Assembly (NCBI GenBank): GCA_035048495.1
Contig: CM068548.1
Span: 5,941,464 to 6,005,463, forward strand
From: Euptelea pleiosperma
Lineage: Eukaryota > Streptophyta > Magnoliopsida > Ranunculales > Eupteleaceae
DNA length: 64,000 nt
Direction of reading: 5' to 3'
Translations under genes and position numbers: made by a program
The notes under the pieces: model-generated
Told to the model about the DNA's origin: nothing
The model's database searches: none
Seen by the model: only the letters and a program-made list of their open reading frames with translations
Shown: positions 50,401 to 60,300 of the stretch, one piece after another
Numbering within the stretch: position 1 is the first letter of the stretch
Layout: each line of letters starts with the position of its first letter

Positions 50401-50491
50401 TGTTTAGATGATGAAAGTTGGGTGAGATGGTGGAGGAAGGCTTATGAACAGACCCATTTACTTGGAAAGCTAAACAAGAAGAAGAAGCCAT
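44498..50491 (-). CDS. CCD: Carotenoid cleavage dioxygenase, copy C (613 aa)
   Basis: Exons: 50491-50378, 50301-50164, 49456-49354, 47351-47092, 47008-46829, 46756-46678, 46604-46523, 46447-46385, 46292-46154, 46036-45715, 45625-45561, 44885-44724, 44632-44498. Every exon length is a multiple-compatible match to copies A and D and reads open; the splice sites are GT-AG. Hallmarks are intact: [37 protein letters not shown] with FHILN, and PYGFHGTF near the end. The start Met begins MASSSCLAFQ, aligned to B and D. Intron 3 is about 2 kb because it received a Tourist MITE and a LINE fragment; intron 2 got a hAT MITE. A TATA-like word lies at 50529-50536, 38 bp before the ATG, so the true TATA may be elsewhere or the 5' leader very short. 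It is the copy with the cleanest reading frame. Substrate unknown. Confidence 0.88.
45233..45265 (-). mobile_element. Helitron 3' terminus in intron 11 of gene C
   Basis: On the minus strand a hairpin-forming CCCGTGCTTTAGCATAGG is followed about 12 bases later by CTAG then T. The aligned position in gene D lacks it. The matching 5' end was not found, so this may be a fragment. Confidence 0.4.
47861..48291. mobile_element. Tourist-like MITE in intron 3 of gene C
   Basis: TIRs GGGCCCGTTTAGATTGC (left) and the complement of GGGCCTGTTTGGATTGC (right), flanked by TAA on both sides (47858-47860 and 48292-48294). A 3-bp TAA duplication and GG-starting TIRs indicate the PIF/Harbinger group. Confidence 0.75.
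48608..49070 (-). mobile_element. 5'-truncated LINE fragment in intron 3 of gene C
   Basis: On the minus strand it encodes a piece (LLPFTIWLGIWKERNRRIFEG) typical of the last part of plant LINE ORF2, followed by a short A-rich 3' end. It is similar in position and pattern to the 3' end of the large LINE (WKERNRR-type region), but only about 460 bp remain. Confidence 0.65.
49509..49966. mobile_element. hAT-type MITE in intron 2 of gene C, empty site in copy B
   Basis: It starts CATGGTTTAAAATAACG and ends TTTTAAACCTTG. Flanks are AAAGAATC (49501-49508) and ATAGAATC (49967-49974). The corresponding intron of copy B near 32049 reads CATAGAATCAAAAG without an insert, which shows the pre-insertion state. 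Confidence 0.85.
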
Positions 50492-50525
50492 ATCTCAAAA
50501 TTGCTAAGCTTTACACAAGTAGTGC

Positions 50526-50690
50526 AGGTATAAATAGAAACAAAATCTAAGGAAAAGTCGTCGAGCATGATCGAGACAGGACTAGAATCAAGACATCTTC
50601 AAACGTCTGCGAGGAGGCGAGCAAGCGAAGTTGAGACTTGAGAGTATTAATTCCTTTTGACCTATTAACCAAATGCGTCAAGACAAACTA
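50526..50690 (-). promoter_or_regulatory. Proximal promoter block of gene C
   Basis: It shares with B and A TATAAATAGAAAC, ATCAAGACATCTTCAAACG and GGCGAGCAAGCGAAGTTGAGA. Beyond 50690 the homology to other copies stops where MITEs begin. Confidence 0.5.
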
Positions 50691-50731
50691 CTAGGTGCAG
50701 GTAGACCTTGGGAATCTAAACATAAATATTC

Positions 50732-51129
50732 GAGTAAACCTTCGCTCACACCTGTGTGTGAGCAAAGCCGATCACATACTACAATAGAGACACGTGGCAC
50801 ACTCTTAGAGGTTGATGACCTTATGGATGTTTGGCAAGTCCCTCGTTGCACCTGCAAACTAAAAATCAGCCTGATTATTAGTTATGTCAGACCTTTGGAT
50901 CTAGTACCCCAAATAATGGTCAATAATGCTTTAAATTCTTCGGTTAAAATCAACCCATTCAAATTCCTGCAATCCAACGCTTAGAAATCACTAAGCAAGT
51001 TAATTTTTTGATTTACAAGTCTACAGAGGGACTAGCCAAACATCCATGGTGTGCCCGTGGCTCATATTGTGATGTGTGATCGGCTTTGCTCACACACACA
51101 CACACACACGTGTGAGCATAGGTTTTCTC
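50732..51129. mobile_element. Mutator-like MITE upstream of gene C
   Basis: TIRs begin GAGTAAACCTTCGCTCACAC and the complement of GAGAAAACCTATGCTCACAC. Flanks TAAATATTC (50723-50731) and AAAATATTC (51130-51138) match at 8 of 9 positions. A G-box CACGTG is at 50791-50796, about 300 bp upstream of the C start codon. A (CA)n run lies in the right arm. Confidence 0.75.
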
Positions 51130-51220
51130 AAAATATTCTTATTTTGGGAGTGTAAATATGCACCACGTGGCACATCACCCTTGAAGGACCTACATACCGA
51201 ATATCAGAGTGAACTTTGAA

Positions 51221-51573
51221 GAGTGAAGACTTGCCTGACCATCCACGATATAAGCCACGTGGCAATTTATTAGAGGACACTGAGAGTATAGATGTTTGGC
51301 CAATCCCTAGGTGGACCTACAAACCCAAAATCAACTTGATCAGTGATTTCAAACCTTTGGATCTTTGTACGGAAAGAATGGTAATTAATGCTCAAATTCC
51401 TACGATTAAGATCAACAAAAGAAAATGACTTCAACTAACACTTAGAAATCACTGATCAGGTTGATTTTGGGTTTGTAGGTCCACCTAGGGATTGGCCAAA
51501 CATCTATACGCTCAGTGTCCTCTAATAAATTGCTACGGAGCTTATATTGTGGGTGGTTAGGCAATTCTTACTC
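51221..51573. mobile_element. Mutator-like MITE with perfect 9-bp target duplication
   Basis: TIRs begin GAGTGAAGACTTGCCTGACC and the complement of GAGTAAGAATTGCCTAACC. Both sides carry AACTTTGAA (51212-51220 and 51574-51582). A CACGTG sits at 51256-51261. This copy defines the family as Mutator-like. Confidence 0.85.
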
Positions 51574-51690
51574 AACTTTGAAGTCCCCCTCCCAAAATGT
51601 CTGATTAGTACCCATTGTTAATCACTAACCAAGGGCTTAACGACGGTTGGGTTAAGGGATTGGAGTGCGTGTCAGACAGTTTGGGTGGGG

Positions 51691-51860
51691 GAGTAAAACT
51701 CTGTCACAATTGGATTGCAAATCACACAATCACAGCGAATGAGTTCTCGGCACGTTCACCTAAAAGCAAAAGCACATGGGTACGTTGCAAAAGCACTTGT
51801 GTACGTGCCGAGAACTCATTGGCTTGTGATGTACAATTTCTTGTGATAGAAGTTTGACTC
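51691..51860. mobile_element. Short Mutator-like foldback
   Basis: GAGTAAAACTCTGTCACAA on the left and TTGTGATAGAAGTTTGACTC on the right. Internally GAGTTCTCGGCACGT mirrors ACGTGCCGAGAACTC. It is nearly all arm. Its sister at 62838 has a perfect 9-bp duplication. Confidence 0.7.
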
Positions 51861-52771
51861 GGGGTGAGGAGACTTCAAAGTTTGAAGTCCTGGAGGCCAA
51901 CAAATGTTTTCTCGGTGATCTATAGCCCATTGGAATCGAGAATTCTCCATGGGTTTATTTTTAACCGTGTATTTGAGTAATTTTTTGCGTGGTCATACTG
52001 ATTTTCCTACTATTTTAGCTAAAATTTGGCCGCCTTCTCAACAATGTTAGACTTCCCATCACCAATGTGTGTGGGGATACCTACGTTATCAAAAGAAAGA
52101 AATAATGTTGGACTTCCCCCTTTTTGGCTCGCAAATTCTTGCTTTCTAGACAGGGAGAACAACAAAGTTGGACTCATCCTTCTTTTGTTTTGTTTTTTTA
52201 TTTTTTTTTTTCGATACCTTAGCTCTTTTTATATAGAAAAAGATGCGACAAAGCATACCTAATGCTTTTTGTCCGCACGATTATTGTTACTCACCCTGCC
52301 ATCTGGGCCCACTGACCGTATGGATGTTTAGCCCACCCCTTGGTGAATGTACAAACCAAAAATCACCTAGATTGGTAATCTTTAACCATTAAATCTTAGT
52401 ACTTTTAAAAGCATGATTATAGTCGTTGGATTCAACCATTATTGTTTAGTACTAAAACCAACCGCGAAATATCAACAAAACAAGCTGATTTTTGGTATGA
52501 GTATCTACTAACGGGTGGGCTGCAAGTGAGTACTCGAACTTCTGTGTATCGATTGTATGTATCTGCAAGTGACGAATTGATACATACAGAAAAAACCGTA
52601 CCAAGACTCTGACATGTCGCCACACACCCTAGGATGGCCAATTACATGAAGTTTAGTCATTCAAAATATGCCAACACAAAAATCTAGACTTAAAAGTGAG
52701 CCGGTGTGCATGTGGGGGTCTCATGAGACAAAACATCTCTCTTGGGATGGACATCATAGAGATGTTTTATA

Positions 52772-52830
52772 CTAGTAAATGGCACGCGCCCACGGCACTC
52801 ACATGGTATAATGGACAGGGGGTGTTACTG
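52772..52830 (-). mobile_element. Helitron 3' terminus
   Basis: The plus strand reads CTAGTAAATGGCACGCGCCC followed by ACGGCACTC, so the minus strand ends with a hairpin-like GTGCCGTGGGC...GTGCC segment and CTAG before T. It is closely related to the terminus at 63137. The 5' partner was not found. Confidence 0.45.
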
Positions 52831-54344
52831 TTTTTTCCGTTATAACGGATTGTAATGCACAGGGTCAAAAATGAAAAATAATGGAAATAACGACGCTAAA
52901 ATTCATCTATAGGAGCGAACTGCACTTGGGAGGCTCGCTCCAAGCCACCTTGGACCACCAAATAATCAGACTTGATTGACAGCGACACCATCTAATAGGT
53001 AGGTCCAACCATATTGCCCCATCCTACCGTCGAACTATTAATGGAAATGGTAGACACTCATAAATCTGATTCACAGATCCAACTCTGACTCCCATGCGAG
53101 CGAGCCCTACTTATACGGGCTGATGCTCATATCCAACATACTTGAGCATTTTTTTGGCTATCCAATAGACTTGGGGGTTCACCTCGAACCTCATCGAGCC
53201 ACCAAACTATCTGATCTAGTTGACCCTACACCATTTGATTGGTGGGCCCAACATAGACTACTTCCTCGGATCACCATATTATCGGATCTAGTCGATATAT
53301 ACACCTGGTACGACCAAGCACAACTCAGAAAGCTGTCCTAAGCAAATATAAGCCCTAGGCATGAATCAAAGCCCTGAAAGCATGTCAAGCATTAAAAAAA
53401 TCCCTGATTGGAATTTAGGAGCAATACCCTGACTCAGATTAACTAGTGGCCAGTTTGATCATCTCAACATTATTTAGCACATTGGTTTTTCTTTTCTCAG
53501 AAGGGGACCATCACCCTCCAACGAACTCCACCTCTGAGAGGGCTATGTAGATACCATATATCTCGACTCGTGATCCAAACATGGCACGGATCCTAATTAA
53601 AGTCTGATCTTGCACACATTTTAAGGTGCAAGTTTCTTGATATTAATTCTCAGCGTACGTTAAAAAGCATGCAACCTAGTCGCACCGTATTGCTGCCCCC
53701 GTATATACTGGGTCATCTCTTTATCTCTTATCCTACATTAGCAAGCATCATTGTTGTCCGGCAAGTATTCTAATTCTTATTGGTTTCTCGCACTTAAGAA
53801 ACTTTCTATTTCTTTGTGTCCTAATTTTAGTAGGATAAGAATTTTATTTTTCTATTTTTTAGAACCCCTCCACTGATGGAAGGGGAAGAGATGGAGTATT
53901 TAGTAGGCATCTTCTCCTCCAAAAAGAAAAGCAGTAACTCAAAAATATCAGAATGAATTACCTCCACCGATGGGACCGAGGACATAGACACCAGATTCCA
54001 GTGACGAACCTCATAAAAAATGATTTTCTCTCCCCTCATCTGTGGTTCGCACCTCTCCATTGTTCAGGGCATATCTATAATTTATTGCTTCAAGTTTGAT
54101 GCTATTTTATATGAATACAAGGATTTAATAGCCCCTATACTATGGTACCTAACAAGAACTGACAAAACGGAGATAGTGTCACAGAAATCAAGGATCAATC
54201 ACAAAAATGATAAGAATAGAAAGAAGAGAAAAACAATCAAAATCCAACGATCAGCAAATGTGTACATGTATGCAGTATCTACACACATGCACCAAGCCTA
54301 CTCTAAGTTGATCAACTCTACCCATGTTTCTACAAATGTGGGTA

Positions 54345-57300
54345 TCATAAACCACTAAAATTCATTACAGTTGGGTGTAATGAAGCAAAAATTCCATGAA
54401 AGCCATACGGCACTCTCTGCGGCATTGTAATTTTGGCAACTGGCTCACTCTCGAACTTCTTTGTGTCGATTATATGTACCTGCAAGCAAATAGTTTATAT
54501 ATACATAAAACTTGCAATAACAGAGTAATAAATCTGTAGTAAGATTCATTAGAGATTACATAGAAACGTTGACGAAAGATATATCATGTTCTATTTGAGA
54601 TAGGTAAACTTACTTGTGAGATGTTAGTCTCTTCATTGTGAACAAAAGAGACTATCCAACCATCATCTTCCTCAGAACCTCCAGGCTTAGACACAAATGC
54701 AGCTCCAGAGCAGAAGTTGATCTCCTCAAACTTATGATACTCCACCTTAATCAGCTCTTCAGATTCAAAATTCCCCTCCTTTAATACGAAATTCGAGATA
54801 TTATCATGACCATGAGGTAGAAAGCATTAATCCACATGGGTTGATTTAATATTTTTAGTATTATAGATCATAGACCATGATGGGCATCTTTAAGCACAAA
54901 TCATCATGATATGTGATACACGGGGTGGTATAGATCCACCCTGAAATGGGTCCCACCTTGGATATCTCTTGGGTCAAAAGTCAACCTTATTGACTATTGA
55001 ATCCATTTGTCTTTTTTTTATTGTTATCTTATATTGGAGTCTAGATTAATCAATAAGTTGGATGGTTGTGAGCATCTGAACTGTTTGTGTAAGAAATTAG
55101 GATCAACCGAACCGTTGGAGAACCAAGAGAGAATTGTCTTTTGCTAAGCCACAAGACTCTTTATTACACTCAATTTGTGTACAATTGGTGTGTGTTACAC
55201 AAATGCCTCATCCAACCCCTATTTATAGGGGAGTCATAACCAACCTACTATATTCTAGAGATTTCTTTCTTTTGCATAATTCTAAATTTTTCTTCAAACA
55301 ACCATAGCTTTTTCTTCATAATGATCTAGATTCTTCTAACGCTTCAATTGATCAAGACTCTTCTAGAACTTTCTAACCTAACCTTTCTCAACTCTTCTAG
55401 AACTTTCTAACCCTTCTCAATTGATCAAGACTCTTCTAGAACTTTCTACCTTCTCAATTGATCAAGACTCTTCTAGAAGAGTCATCATTGACTCTTAATA
55501 TTCCCCCTCAATGATGACTTTTCTCAATTTCCGATCTTCTGATCATGCCCAATTTTTCTCGGTGTCTTGAGAATGTCTTCAAGTCGAGTCCATTGGTAAA
55601 GATGTCTGCAACTTGATCTTCTGTCTTAATTGATAGAAAGTCAATTTCTTCTTCTAAAACCTTTTCTCGGATGTAGTGATAGTGTACATTGATATGCTTT
55701 GTTCTGACGTGAAACACCGGATTCTCAGCCAAGCGTATAGCTGACTGGTTGTCGCATTGCAATGGTACTGCATAATCAATTTGCTGGTGTAGATCCTTCA
55801 TTGGTTGTAGTAACCATGTACTCTCCTAAGCTGCCATTGTCATTGCTCTATACTCTACTTCTATGGTTGACCCCCCAGCTTCTCTTGTAACTTATCTTCC
55901 AAACTCTTAATATCTGGCAATATTACTTCTTGAGATGATCACTAAGATGAAGCTTCATCAAATACCATGTTCCTCGATGTATAACATCTACTAGTAGTGG
56001 GGTCACAGCATCTCCATTTCCTTTCACTGTCATAGCCAACGAAAATGCAACGAATTGCCTTTTTGTCGAATTTGCTCCGTAGGTGATCAAGTACGAACAC
56101 GTAACATACACATCCGAAAACTCGAAAGTGACTTAATGTAGGTTTTGTGTTCGACAATCTCTAGAAGGAAGAGACGAACCCTAACTTTGCCTATCGTAGC
56201 CTGTTAATCACGTGAGTTGCAGTCTTCATAAACTCAACCCAAAATCGGCTTGGCACGTTTTTGGCATGGAGCATACTCCGACATATCTCCGCAAGATGCC
56301 AGTTCTTCCTTTCAGTTTACTCCATTTTGTTGTGGAGTGCCGGGGCAAGTCAATTGTCGTTGAATTTTACATTTTCTTAGATAATCAGAGAACTCATTTG
56401 ACGTATATTCTCCTCCATTATCTGTACGTAAGCATAGAATCTTCCTTCCAACTTCTCGTTCAATCTTCTCTTGAAATTCCTTAAATTTATATAAGATTTC
56501 TGATTTTTCTTTCAAGGTATACCCACATATACATTGAGAAGTCGTCGATAAAAGTTACCATGTAGTACATCCCTCCGATTGATGTCTGCTTTACCCGACC
56601 AAACACATCTGAGTGAATAAGCTCTAAGGGTTCTTTGGCCCTATACTTCAACTCTTTGTAAGGCAATTGATGTTCTTTTCCATATTGGCACCCCGCACAA
56701 ATAGTTTCTCTTCGGATATCTAGTTGATGAAGGCCTTTGAGCATCGACTTGTCCATTATTATCTTCAACTTATGATGGCTCACGTGCCCTAACCGTGCGT
56801 GCCATAAATCTGTCGTTTCGTTCTTTCGAGTCTTATCTACACATGCTGATTCTGTTGACATTACATTGATAGACTCTAATCGTCATCCTTTCATGATTGG
56901 CGTACCTGATGGGTTAAGGCTTCGATACACTTTAACATCTTCTGGGCCGAACACCACGTAATTGCCTAAGGCTGTCAATTGTGATACTAACAACAAATTC
57001 TTCTTCATTCCTGGTACGTGGTACACATTCTGCAATTGGACTTGGTAAGGACTAAAGTGAGGTACAATTACTGTCTTACGATGTGTGTGATTGGCAGTTT
57101 TGAGTTGTTGGCAATCACTACGACATGACCTCCCTTATATTCACACATATTAGATAACTTCTCCTTGTCACCGGTCATATGGTTAGAGCACCCTGAATCA
57201 ACGATCCAATCCTCATTGTAATTGACTACTCCTGGATCAGACATTGCCGCAAATGCTGGTTCCTCGGGCTCAAACTCGATAGCCTTTTTAGTTGTGACTA

Positions 57301-60300
57301 GGCTTGATTGCTTTTCTTCTTTTATGTCGAAGTCTATCTCCTCTTTTGAATGCACCAAGTAAGCTTGGATCCCATACAAATTAGCTTCACAGTCCCAAAC
57401 TATACACGACCGCAATCTCCACGAGCAATGCTTTAAGAATCGGTCCCTAACCGTCCCGCTCTGATACCAAATGTAAGAAAATAGGATCAACCGAACCGTT
57501 GGAGAACCAAGAGAGAATTGTCTTTTGCTAAGCCACAAGACTCTTTATTACACTCAATTTGTGTACAATTGGTGTGTGTTACACAAATGCCTCATCCAAC
57601 CCCTATTTATAGGGGAGTCATAACCAACCTACCATATTCTAGAGATTTCTTTCTTCTACATAATTCTAGATTTTTCTTCAACCAACCTTAGCATTTTCTT
57701 CACAATATTGATCTAGATTCTTCTAACCCTTCAATTGATCAAGACTCTTCTAAAACTTTCTAACCCTTCTCAATTGATCAAGAGTCTTCTAGAACCTTCT
57801 ACCTTCTCAATTGATCAAGACTCTTCTAGAAAAGTCATCATTGACTCTTAACAGTTTGATTATAAGCTACCAGGTCTCGTAGTGCTGATGTGTCTCGACG
57901 CCATACATGTGTGCTACTTGTCCTAATAATGTGCATATAGATGGTCATCACTTGTCGGTAATATTAGGGAAGTAAATCTGGCCTGCCGGGCAGGGCTGTA
58001 GGAATGGCCTGGTGGAAAAGTAAAGCCCCCGGCCTGTGGGCAGGTCGGATCATGGACCTGGTTGGTGGGCCGGGCCGGGTCTGGTTTAAAAAAAGTTTAT
58101 AAAAAATAAAAAAACAATTGGTAAAATGATCATTTTATCTCCAAATTTGAGAATTTCAAAAATGAATGGGTGGGTTTCTTAGCGGGCCGCATGGCCGGTT
58201 ATGAAGGTTTGGTTCCGCCAAACATTTTTAACTGCCTGAGCCGGGATACAGGCTGAACATCAAAGCCAAAGCCCAGCACAGAAGCTTAGCGGACCGGACC
58301 GCGGGCCAAATTTACACCCATATCCAACTATAGTTATTTGTAACATATTACTCCTCCTAGAGTGATTAACAAATGGATATCCATTACCTTTGATGGCCCT
58401 GAAGCTGACTCTTCATAGTATAGCTTGGCTAGCATTCCATATTTAGCCATTCCTACAATTGGTATGTAAATAAAAATTTAACCAAACAAGAAGTTAAAGA
58501 TAACGACGACAAAAATAAGTCATGAGAGGATTTTTGTTACCACAACTAGAGCTTGCCATTGAATCTACGACTTGGGTGTAGCCATACTTATTTCTAACAC
58601 CAATAAAATTCTCGTTAATCATCGGGAAATCCATAGAGAAGATGGTTCCAGTAAGATTCCTTTCCTTAACTTCTCCAGTTTCCATGTTTAATCTCCATTC
58701 ATACGAACGCGTGAAAAATAATCCATCTTCCATGTTGCTAGTGACATTTTCTTCAGATGGAACAATAGGTTTGAATCCTCTTGAAAACCATTCCAATTTA
58801 TTTAGACCCAAATCAGGGCCCGGTATAATTGATCCAGGAGCTCTACATCCCCTCACCACAACCTGTTTTGAGACATCAAAAACAATATCAGTACGTTAGT
58901 TAAAAGCTTAAACCCATGACAAGCAGTAGAGCAGTAATTAGAAATAATACTAAAGTTCATGTTCTTTTTAGTTACCTCATCACCATCCTCAAAGGAATTG
59001 AGAATGTGAAATGTGCAATGTGGCTCTACCTCGAACCACCGAACTGAATCTGCGTCACCATACCGAGGCATCACCCCTATCCTTGCATACCCTTCCTTCT
59101 CATACTTTATTAATCTACATAAGTCCACAGATTCATCTGGCAAATTATAAGAACCTAATGAAAGTTTGAAGTTATTTGAAAATTGGAGTTTAAGGAAATA
59201 CTCACGAGCCTCCTTTAATGACTCTGTTTATGTCTACAGTAAGTGGGTAATCCATGATCACATTGTACCTGAGAACAAATTAACCCCATTAAATAAACAA
59301 GCTTTACAAAGTAAACTATGAAGCTTACTTAACTAATGAAAAGACATAACAAACTTACTTTTCTGTAACCCCTATTTCATGACAAAGGCTACTTCTATTG
59401 AACTTAAGATCTACTTTATGGACTAGTTTCTTTCCATCAGCTGCAAATAAGCAATTTTTCATCAAGATATTGACGTTAGTCTCTGTTCTTGCTCTTGTTG
59501 TGGCCTTTATCATTTTCCTTGAATCATCACCCCTACTACAGAACCCAACTAATGAAGACGATACCTGAGATGACTCCCAAAACATAGAAAGGTTTCACTG
59601 CATCCACCCCCATTGTAATTAGCTCCCCAGTTCCTGGAGCTTTCTGTGTCATGTAAAATGATTAGTTAGTGAAACCAAGTTGCTTTATTTTACATGTATA
59701 TACAATGTTGTGTAGTGGCATCTGGAAGAACAAACCTTTGGATGGCTGGTGAAAGGACGATCCCAAGCTCCATCGATATCCCAACTGTCCAATGTTTCTA
59801 GCGTAATGATGTCAACCTCCTGTGGCAGATGATTCTCTGCAATCGTGTAGAACTTCCCCGAATGCTCGAAAACATTTGTGTTGCTCATGTATTTGTTCAC
59901 TGCGCCAAATCTCAACTACAAAGGTTCAAAATATAATATGTTCAATAGGCATATAAATTCTAATAAATGACACCACATGCTAAAAGAAGCAAAAAGCTCC
60001 TGGGTAGCATTAAGATACACTGTACTCATGGTACTCGTGCCAGTTATGAGGATCATTCAATTGGCACATTCCATCTAGGAGATCTCTTTGCTCAAAAATC
60101 ATCTCATTCAAATGACTTCAACTATCTGACTTTCCAAAACAATGCATGTGATCAGATGTTGAGGGTTTATATGATCAAACTAATTTTTTGGAGATCTCCT
60201 AGGTGGGCCGGCCAATTGGCCATTAGATCATTTAGTATGTGATCGTACGTAATGTATAAATGTCAGCATCATAATGGCACAATGCTAATTTAGTATCCCA

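Larger units (their letters stand above)
50492..54344. other. Spacer between genes C and D: promoter block and Mutator-type MITEs
   Basis: After the C promoter block (to 50690) there are three Mutator-type MITEs, then 51861-54344 with a CA repeat-free, AT-rich sequence, one Helitron-like end and a poly-T tract. Short frames here have no family motifs. No gene is called. Confidence 0.6.
55088..57853 (-). mobile_element. Internally deleted Copia retrotransposon in intron 11 of gene D
   Basis: LTRs at 55088-55500 (413 bp) and 57472-57853 (382 bp) start TGTAAGAAA; the right one ends TTAACA and the left one TTAATA. Target duplications GTTTG flank it (55083-55087 and 57854-57858). On the minus strand the Met-tRNA primer site is the complement of 57458-57469 and the polypurine tract is TTGAGGGGGAA beside 55501. 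Gene C shows the empty site near 45113-45125. Reverse transcriptase is missing. The LTRs hold tandem 35-45 bp units with CTCAATTGATCAAGACTC. Confidence 0.92.

Noticed and set aside
51090..51112. (CA)n with CGTG, possible Z-DNA or regulatory tract
   Set aside because: It lies in the right arm of a MITE and is explained by its inverted structure.
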